Assembly (NCBI GenBank): GCA_034436015.1
Contig: DAOTWG010000009.1
Location: forward strand, 240,899 to 304,898
Length of the DNA: 64,000 nucleotides
Origin: DAOTVX01 sp034436015
Lineage (GTDB): Bacteria; Chloroflexota; Anaerolineae; Anaerolineales; Villigracilaceae
Reading direction: 5' to 3'
The translations under genes were made by a program, and so were the position numbers. The notes beneath the pieces are model-generated. The model ran no database searches. It worked only from the letters and a program-made list of their open reading frames with translations, and had not been told where the DNA came from. Positions 54,439 through 61,293 of the stretch are shown here, in pieces; position 1 is the stretch's first letter; every line of letters begins with the position of its first letter.

Positions 54439-56081
54439 ACGCTTCCTTCCAATGATTCCGACTCTTGCGCTTCGAGTTCTAAATGGATGCTGGCCTCTTC
54501 CGCGCGTAGAGCACGGCCCAGTTCACGCACGGCAGTTTGTAAAATCGTCTCGATGTTCTGTGAGGCCCAAACCTTGCGGGTGATTTCCGCCGTCAAGCGT
54601 TCATGCAATGCCATTTGCTGACTCTCTTCCAGAAGGCGGGCGTTTTCCAACGCCAGAGCCGCCTGCGCCGCCACCGTCTCAATCAAACTCCGCTCCTCAG
54701 GCGACCACTCACTTTCCCCCTCCAGTGTGATTTGACCAATGATCTGATCACGCAACGTGAGTGGAACATCCAGCACAGTCGCTTCCACCGGCGGGGTCGT
54801 ACCAACGGTATACTCTGTCGCTTCAGCGGTCGGTAAACGGCGCGACCAGGCCTCCATCACGTATTGTCCTTGTAAGGCGCGAATCTCTTCAAGGGTCGCT
54901 TCCTGTTCCGCAAACAAGCGGGCGTTTTCCAGAGCAATTGCCAGCGTGTCCGCAATATTTTGCATAATCGTAATATCGTCCTCATCGAACGCCGCCGGCC
55001 GATCGGATTGAATCGTCAGCGCGCCAATCGCTCGTTCGCCCACGATGAGCGGCAGCGCGAGTTCCGATCGCGTGGCAGGCAAGTAAGGGTTCGCAAAGCG
55101 GACGGCATCCTGACCGACATCCAATGCAATGCGTGCCCGGCGATTCAGAATCGTCCAGCCAACCATGGAAGACTCGCTGAGCGAGAGACGGTAACGCGCT
55201 GCCAACATGGCTGCGCCGGCTTCGCCCGTTCCGGCGCGCAACACGGCGTAACGGCGACTCTCATCGAGCAAGAAAGCGCCCACATAGTAGAGGCCAAACC
55301 GTTCCTGTATCAGGCTCACCGCCTGTTGCAACAATGTCTCCATCTCATACAAGCCGCTAATGGCACGCAACAGCTCGGCAGTCGTCCGAATCTGAAGCGA
55401 ACGACGCTCCACATCAGCCACCTGACGGCGCAAACGTTGCTGCTCCTCTTCCATTTGTGCCACGCTAGCAACCGCCCGGTTCAGAGCCATCTGTAAACCG
55501 CCTACCATAGTGGACAACGAAAGGCCAACCACCACACCAAGCAGCAACAACGACATCCCGCGATTCACCCATCCTGTCCAGGCATCCGAGGGCCATTCCC
55601 GAAGCGGCACAATCACGTGGCGGCTCATCAATGTCCCTATAAGTGCTACAGTGCCTATGCTTATCACGAGCGAGTACGCTGCGCCCCGCCGACCAAAGAA
55701 CAAGGAGGAAAGCGCAAGGAAGGTCAGAAGAAAAATCGCGCCATCCGTAGTCATTCCCCCTTCCCGATACGTGGCCAGGCTGACCAAATATGTCATCACC
55801 AGCAGGCTACTCGCGCGTAGACGGTACGGAAGACGGCGGAAAACGGTGATGATCAGCAACCAGACGAGAGCCGTTGTATAAACAGCTAGAACAGGCCAGT
55901 CTCCCTCCTTAAAATAGCGCTCATAAGAACGATTGAGAATCACCACGTACTCAAGGATGCCGAAAAGCAAAGCGCCCCAGAGGATATTGTTGAGAATACG
56001 GAAGCGCAATTGTTGTAAGGCATCCGGAGAAAGAGACGCCGCCTCTTCCGTTGACTGTTTCTGGAAGAAGGGTAATTTCAT
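54435..56081 (-). CDS. Membrane sensor-like protein (coiled coil, GAF, half GAF)
   Basis: 548 residues. About six helices at 30-200, coiled coil (about 205-235), GAF (about 235-390), linker G-Q-Y-V-M-E-A-W-S, half GAF (about 420-490), tail E-R-L-T-A-E-I-T-R-K-V. No HAMP. Overlaps both neighbours by 4 nt. Confidence 0.87.
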   Translation of the reverse strand: MKLPFFQKQSTEEAASLSPDALQQLRFRILNNILWGALLFGILEYVVILNRSYERYFKEGDWPVLAVYTTALVWLLIITVFRRLPYRLRASSLLVMTYLVSLATYREGGMTTDGAIFLLTFLALSSLFFGRRGAAYSLVISIGTVALIGTLMSRHVIVPLREWPSDAWTGWVNRGMSLLLLGVVVGLSLSTMVGGLQMALNRAVASVAQMEEEQQRLRRQVADVERRSLQIRTTAELLRAISGLYEMETLLQQAVSLIQERFGLYYVGAFLLDESRRYAVLRAGTGEAGAAMLAARYRLSLSESSMVGWTILNRRARIALDVGQDAVRFANPYLPATRSELALPLIVGERAIGALTIQSDRPAAFDEDDITIMQNIADTLAIALENARLFAEQEATLEEIRALQGQYVMEAWSRRLPTAEATEYTVGTTPPVEATVLDVPLTLRDQIIGQITLEGESEWSPEERSLIETVAAQAALALENARLLEESQQMALHERLTAEITRKVWASQNIETILQTAVRELGRALRAEEASIHLELEAQESESLEGSV

Positions 56082-59000
56082 AGTTGTTGACCTCCCGGCA
56101 CATTTTCCCCTCCGCCGTTCTCGCCACTTGCTCCTTCCTCTTCTCCTACGCCAACCTTGATACGGGCGCGACGCGCACCAAGCACCTTGCTCAATTCTGC
56201 AACGGTTGTCGCCATGACGCCTTGCATGCTGGTCGCGCGACGAATACGCGTCGTCAATTCGTAAACGAGGCGCTCGCGCTCCACCTGACGGCGCACCTGA
56301 TCGAGTAGGCGCGCATTGGCGATAATCGCAGCCAGACTGCCGGCCAATGTCCCGAGCATTTCCTCGTCGCTTTCGTCATAGGCGCCCAGTTGTTCACTCT
56401 CCACATTCAACACGCCCAGCAATTCGCCGCGATACAGGAGGGGAATCGCCAGCTCCGAACGCACATCCGAACTGATTTGCATATAACGCGGATCTTGGGC
56501 CACATCGTTGACTCGCAACAACTGCTGATGTTCGGCTACCCAGCCGGTGATGCCCTGCCCAAAGGGTATCTCTAGATGGGAAATCTCTTCCGAATAACCG
56601 GCATACGCGCGCACACGCAGCACCCGTTTTTCCGTATCGGCCAGGAGAATCGTCACGCGATCGCCGCCCAATGTGACCTGCAGACCCTGCGCGGCCCCAA
56701 CCAGAGCTTCCTCCATTGTCGTGCCCGAAGCCGCCGCTGTTGTGACATGATGAAGCAGACGATGTTGCGATAGGTGCTCTTGAGTCTCCGCGAATAGTTC
56801 CGAGTTGAGCACGGCCACAGCCAACTGATCGGCCAGGATGCGCAGCACTCCCATTGCATCCTCCGTAAAGGAGTAGGGGCGCGTGCTTTGCACGTCCAGG
56901 GCACCTAGAATACGCGTACCTACCTTGAGCGGCAAAGCCGCCTCCGCACGTGTATCCGGCAGAAGCGGATTGGGATAGTAGGTGGCATCGCGCGAGGTGT
57001 CATTCACGATCAACGGCTCGCCACTGCCCGTAACATACCCCACGATCGAGGTCGAACCAATTTTCAGGCGGTGACCGGAGCGCTTCATTTGCTGCCCGGC
57101 CTCGCCGGTCGCCTCTCGAATTACAGCATACTCGTTGGCTGCGTCAAGCAAGAAAACAGCCGCATGATAGAAATCAAAGCGATCGCGAATCAGGTTCACC
57201 GCCTTGCTCAAGACCTCATTCACATCCAACGAAAGAGAAATTTCGCGCGCGATCTCGGCAGCGGTCTGCAACTGGATGGCGCGTCGGCGCGTCTCCTCAA
57301 TCAGGCGCAGATTGTGGAGGGCATTGCCGGCCTGGGTCGCCAACGTCTGCAAGAACTTCAGGTCGCTTTCGTTGAAGGCGCGCTCACGTTCCACGTCCTG
57401 CACCACGACCGCCCCCAACACTGCCTCCCCGGCCACCAGCGGCACCCCTAACCACGACTTCGGCGCCCGACTCGCCATCTGCGCCACAAACGCCGGCGAT
57501 ACGTGACCCAACATCACCAACTCCCACGCCTCCACAGGCTTCTCGTTCACCAGTCGCACCCCTAACGCACCCGCACGCTCATTCACCCGATCCGCCAACA
57601 ACAACGGCTGCTTCGTCCGCACCACCACCGAAGTCAACCCCTCCCCAAGCGGAAACGCTTCCACACTGCCAATTTCTCCCCCCTCACGATCCTTATCGAA
57701 CAGGTACGGAATGCTTAACGTGCCGCTCTCCTCATGATAGAGCACAAGTTGAAAGTTCACCTGCCCCAGCGCCTCTCGCACATATTCATGCACCTTGCGA
57801 TAGAGCAACTCCGAGTCGGCAAGGAGAGCAAACTCTTGCATCGCGCGCGCCAGAACTTCCACCTCCACCATACGCCGCCTGATCTGACGTTCCTCCTCCA
57901 GGCGAGTCAATGTCTCCGCGACGAGATCAGAGAGAGTAAGATATGGTTGCACACTGCTCTCGCTCAAAGGCCGCGTTTCCCGCGTGCCGACCAGCATAAC
58001 CCCGGCAGTTTCCTCGCCCAGGCGAACCGGCACCATCGCCGCGCTAAAGATATCGAAACGCCGCAGCAATCGCACCAGTTCATAAGGCAAAGCCTGCAAG
58101 CGAGGACCATCGGCGATAAACGGGCCAGAGGCCAAGTAATCCTCTAGATCGCGAATAGGAATGCTAACCCGCCCCGGGAAAGCACCTTCCTCCCGGGAGA
58201 GCGGATCAAAGCCAGTTTCCAAACGCAAACCATCGCCATCCGCGAGCAAGTAGAGAGAAAGATAAGGACTGTGAGAAAAGACCTGTTTGACCGCAGCCAC
58301 AACCTCGGCTTCCGACTGCGCCTGGGTGACTTGATAACTGCGACGGTAAAGTTCCGATACATCCTCAACGCCAAACTGCGCCGTCTGAAAACGACGTGCA
58401 TTCTGCACAGCGACAGCAATCTGATTGGCCAGAATCTGTAATACCGCCACTACGCTCCAGTCATCGAATGTCCCGACTTGCTCGCCTTGAATATCGAGAA
58501 CGCCAACGAGCGTATCGCGCACCAGCAGGGGAATAACTACCTGCGACTGAGCGCCCTCCACCAGCGCCTTCTCAATCTGGAGCGGATCCTCGCCAGTTTG
58601 CGAGGCCACGCGTAGCAATTTGTTCTGGGCCGCCCAACCGAGGATCGAAGAAGAACCGACAGCCACACGCAACCCTTTCTCGCTACCACCGCCCTCTTCC
58701 CGCGCGACTTGTTCGACCAGATAACGACCACTCTCATCCACGAGGAACAACCGGCTGGCCAAAAAGCCCAAACGCGAAGGAATCAACCTGCTGACCAGTC
58801 GTGTAATTTCCTCCAGGGAACCGGCCGCCGCAATAACCTGGCCAACCCCCACCGCCTCGCGAATTTCCGCCGTATGCTCCTCTACCCGCTTCTCGAAATT
58901 CTCACGCAGGTCAACCAGTTCTCCCGTTTGTTGTTCCTCTACCCTCCGTTGCAAGAGGGAGATGGTAGCGGAAACTGCGCTCATAAAGGCCATTCCTCCT

Positions 59001-59491
59001 CCAAGAGCTAGCACCGTCCTTTGCTCTAGCACAGGGGAAGGAGGAAGAAGCAAAACGTAGAACACAACCCCGGCGATCAACAACACCACCGTCCGCAACG
59101 TCAGCAAGGCACCCGCTAACACCAGCGCCGATCCTACCAGCAACAATAAGGAAACAGGCGCTAACCGAATATCGAACAGCGGATATATCAACCCCCAGAT
59201 CAACAAACTCCCTATCATCCAGTTAATGCCCGCGCGATAGGCGATGGAACGGCTAAAAATATACGCAAAAATCAGCGCCAGCGTCAACAGGCTAAGCGAG
59301 GTTGGCAACCAGACCGGCGCCCCGCTCAAGGTGGCCATCAACACACCGAGCAAGGAACCCAGAATGCCCAGGCCCGAGAAAGCCGCCGCCAGTTGCGCCC
59401 GGCGAACGGCGACCGGATCACGCAAACTGTCGCTTGGCTCAATCAGCGATCTCAAAATCCTTCGGACTCGTTCTACAAATCTGGATGGCAT
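56078..59491 (-). CDS. Large membrane protein with five GAF domains, no kinase
   Basis: 1137 residues from ATG 59491, which follows AGGAGG by 6 nt; a longer frame to 59530 overlaps the upstream receiver gene. About six hydrophobic helices (about 33-180), coiled coil to 220, then GAF-like domains at about 220-370, 385-545 (divergent), 555-740, 745-905 and 915-1065, and the common tail with R-L-V-Y-E-L-T-T-R-I. The last 40 residues are Gly/Glu-rich. Part of the third GAF (about 590-697) has unusual base use. No output domain. Confidence 0.9.
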   Translation of the reverse strand: MPSRFVERVRRILRSLIEPSDSLRDPVAVRRAQLAAAFSGLGILGSLLGVLMATLSGAPVWLPTSLSLLTLALIFAYIFSRSIAYRAGINWMIGSLLIWGLIYPLFDIRLAPVSLLLLVGSALVLAGALLTLRTVVLLIAGVVFYVLLLPPSPVLEQRTVLALGGGMAFMSAVSATISLLQRRVEEQQTGELVDLRENFEKRVEEHTAEIREAVGVGQVIAAAGSLEEITRLVSRLIPSRLGFLASRLFLVDESGRYLVEQVAREEGGGSEKGLRVAVGSSSILGWAAQNKLLRVASQTGEDPLQIEKALVEGAQSQVVIPLLVRDTLVGVLDIQGEQVGTFDDWSVVAVLQILANQIAVAVQNARRFQTAQFGVEDVSELYRRSYQVTQAQSEAEVVAAVKQVFSHSPYLSLYLLADGDGLRLETGFDPLSREEGAFPGRVSIPIRDLEDYLASGPFIADGPRLQALPYELVRLLRRFDIFSAAMVPVRLGEETAGVMLVGTRETRPLSESSVQPYLTLSDLVAETLTRLEEERQIRRRMVEVEVLARAMQEFALLADSELLYRKVHEYVREALGQVNFQLVLYHEESGTLSIPYLFDKDREGGEIGSVEAFPLGEGLTSVVVRTKQPLLLADRVNERAGALGVRLVNEKPVEAWELVMLGHVSPAFVAQMASRAPKSWLGVPLVAGEAVLGAVVVQDVERERAFNESDLKFLQTLATQAGNALHNLRLIEETRRRAIQLQTAAEIAREISLSLDVNEVLSKAVNLIRDRFDFYHAAVFLLDAANEYAVIREATGEAGQQMKRSGHRLKIGSTSIVGYVTGSGEPLIVNDTSRDATYYPNPLLPDTRAEAALPLKVGTRILGALDVQSTRPYSFTEDAMGVLRILADQLAVAVLNSELFAETQEHLSQHRLLHHVTTAAASGTTMEEALVGAAQGLQVTLGGDRVTILLADTEKRVLRVRAYAGYSEEISHLEIPFGQGITGWVAEHQQLLRVNDVAQDPRYMQISSDVRSELAIPLLYRGELLGVLNVESEQLGAYDESDEEMLGTLAGSLAAIIANARLLDQVRRQVERERLVYELTTRIRRATSMQGVMATTVAELSKVLGARRARIKVGVGEEEGASGENGGGENVPGGQQL

Positions 59492-59514
59492 GAACGCCTC
59501 CTGGCAACACGCCG

Positions 59515-59994
59515 TTAACTCATTTCCCAAACCGGCTCACCGGCCAGAATCCGTCGAATCTGATCGGGAAAGCGATCGGGATCGAGAGGCTTGCCCAAAA
59601 AACCATTGAAACCGGCCGCGCGCGCTTTATTCATCTGCTCCAGGCTGGCCTCGGCCGTCACCGCGACGACCGGAACATTCTTCAATCGTTCCGAACCCGA
59701 GGCGCGGATTTTACGCAAGGCGCCATAGCCGTCCTCGTAAGGCAAGCGAATGTCCATCAAAATCAAATCCAAGCGCGGTAAAGTATCGGCGTATTCGACC
59801 ACTTCATAGCCAGAGGTCTTCCACTCGCAGTGAATGCCCAAATATCCCAGCATACGGGCTATCAGCACGAAATTCGAGACGTTGTCCTCCACCACTAGGA
59901 CAGTGGCGTCTTTTGGAATCATCGTCCGCCGCATACCGGGTTGCGTATCGGTAACCGGGTTTGGTTGAGTGCTCTCGTCAGCCAACACGTTCAC
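59515..59994 (-). CDS. Stand-alone response regulator receiver, second
   Basis: 159 residues, one receiver with a 25-residue N-terminal extension. Phospho-acceptor Asp81 (I-L-M-D-I-R-L-P), Thr in V-T-A-E and Lys in G-K-P-L-D are intact. No output domain. Its start overlaps the first receiver's stop by 4 nt, and the large GAF gene begins 23 nt past its stop. Confidence 0.9.
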   Translation of the reverse strand: MNVLADESTQPNPVTDTQPGMRRTMIPKDATVLVVEDNVSNFVLIARMLGYLGIHCEWKTSGYEVVEYADTLPRLDLILMDIRLPYEDGYGALRKIRASGSERLKNVPVVAVTAEASLEQMNKARAAGFNGFLGKPLDPDRFPDQIRRILAGEPVWEMS

Positions 59995-60365
59995 CTCTTC
60001 CTGAGGTATCTCTCTATCTGCAAAGGCAAAACATCAATATCCACCGGTTTTTGGATATAGCCATCACAACCAGCCTCCAGGGATTTCTCACGGTCGCCGC
60101 GCAATACATTCGCCGTCAGGGCAACAATCGGCACATTAGCCAAGCCTGGCATCGAACGTATAGTGCGGGTAAGCGTATACCCATCCACCTCCGGCATATT
60201 GATATCCACCAGAATAATGTCGGGGACTTGCCCCTGCAAGATTTGTAACGCCTCCTGCGCACTGCCGGCCTCAAGGACATCATATCCTTCCGCCATCAAT
60301 ACCCGCCTCACCAGGATACGATTTTCTCGGTTATCCTCGACATACATAACCGTCCCATTGCCCAT
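59991..60365 (-). CDS. Stand-alone response regulator receiver, first gene of signalling operon
   Basis: 124 residues from ATG 60365. Acidic pair Glu10/Asp11, phospho-acceptor Asp54 (I-L-V-D-I-N-M-P), Ala-Leu-Thr and Lys-Pro (I-Q-K-P-V-D) are intact. No output domain. TTG 60371 is in frame just upstream. GGAGG precedes by about 10 nt. First gene in the operon, behind a likely promoter. Confidence 0.9.
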   Translation of the reverse strand: MGNGTVMYVEDNRENRILVRRVLMAEGYDVLEAGSAQEALQILQGQVPDIILVDINMPEVDGYTLTRTIRSMPGLANVPIVALTANVLRGDREKSLEAGCDGYIQKPVDIDVLPLQIERYLRKR

Positions 60366-60454
60366 AGACAATACGCCTCCACTTTATTCTACTGTCGAAC
60401 CAGGATGCCCACATAACAGCATCCTTACAGTTAAGCGGGTGTTAACGCTTTACT

Positions 60455-60460
60455 ATTATA
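60455..60460 (-). promoter_or_regulatory. Likely -10 box of the signalling operon
   Basis: On the minus strand, TATAAT, about 90 bp before the first receiver's ATG. The -35 is weak (GAGACG-like), so activation or another sigma may be needed. Confidence 0.4.
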
Positions 60461-60506
60461 TTACAAATTTCCCGCCCCGTCTCTTATCCCCCTCGCCAAC
60501 GCAAAT

Positions 60507-61232
60507 CTACCACAAGTTCCCCCTCACTTCTACGAGATACCCTGCCGCTTTGAGTGTTGGTTGTTCCTCACTCGATACTACCGTCAGGACATAATCGCTC
60601 CATCTACGCCAATGCCCAAGCCAGGAGAGAGAGGCCTCGGCAAACGACAAGACGCACGGGCGCCAATCGCACGCAGGCAACAACGAATCCGGCAAGGCAA
60701 CTTCCACCTGGCGCGTGTCCAGGCGCAAGCCCTTATGCAGCGCCTTGAGCGCCGACTCCTTTAGGCTCCAGAGCAACGTCACCGCCAGCGTGCGTAGATC
60801 GACGGGAGAACGGCTCAACGCCTCCCGCTCCACAGCCGTGAAGTAATCTTCTTCAAAGACTTGCCGCCGCTCCTCGATCCGTTCGATATCTACCCCAAGT
60901 TCCCTGCCGTCCGGTTTCCAGGCAACGAACGCCAGTCCCGCGCGATGGCTGATGGAGAGCGTCCCCTCGCGTGGCTGCCCGTTCACAAGTACAACGGGAG
61001 CGCCGCTCTCCTCGTTGAGAATTTCGATTGTGCTCCACGGCCGATCGGTCAGATCCGCCTCCACACGGCTCAACAGCGCTTTCGCAGCATAGCGTCCCAG
61101 TAACCATTCCCGCCGGCGACGCGGAAAATGCAAGCCCTCGAAGCGCTCCCATTCACGCGCCGAGAGAAAATCCGTGCGCCATGGGCAACTTTCCTCTCCT
61201 ATGGCGCTTTCGAGCAGAAGCCAGAAGATCAT
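60507..61232 (-). CDS. 4'-phosphopantetheinyl transferase (Sfp type)
   Basis: 241 residues. The two signature blocks are G-V-D-I-E-R-I-E at 113-120 (Asp115, Glu117 for magnesium) and W-S-L-K-E-S-A-L-K-A (Glu159, Lys163), so it converts apo carrier proteins to the holo form. It lies 61 bp downstream of the PKS-type gene. It is probably the dedicated activator of that synthase's carrier domains. Confidence 0.93.
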   Translation of the reverse strand: MIFWLLLESAIGEESCPWRTDFLSAREWERFEGLHFPRRRREWLLGRYAAKALLSRVEADLTDRPWSTIEILNEESGAPVVLVNGQPREGTLSISHRAGLAFVAWKPDGRELGVDIERIEERRQVFEEDYFTAVEREALSRSPVDLRTLAVTLLWSLKESALKALHKGLRLDTRQVEVALPDSLLPACDWRPCVLSFAEASLSWLGHWRRWSDYVLTVVSSEEQPTLKAAGYLVEVRGNLW

Positions 61233-61293
61233 CCCACAATTCCTGCAACCTGCAACGCCCTCTCTGCCGACTTTCCCGAAAAGGCAGACCCGT

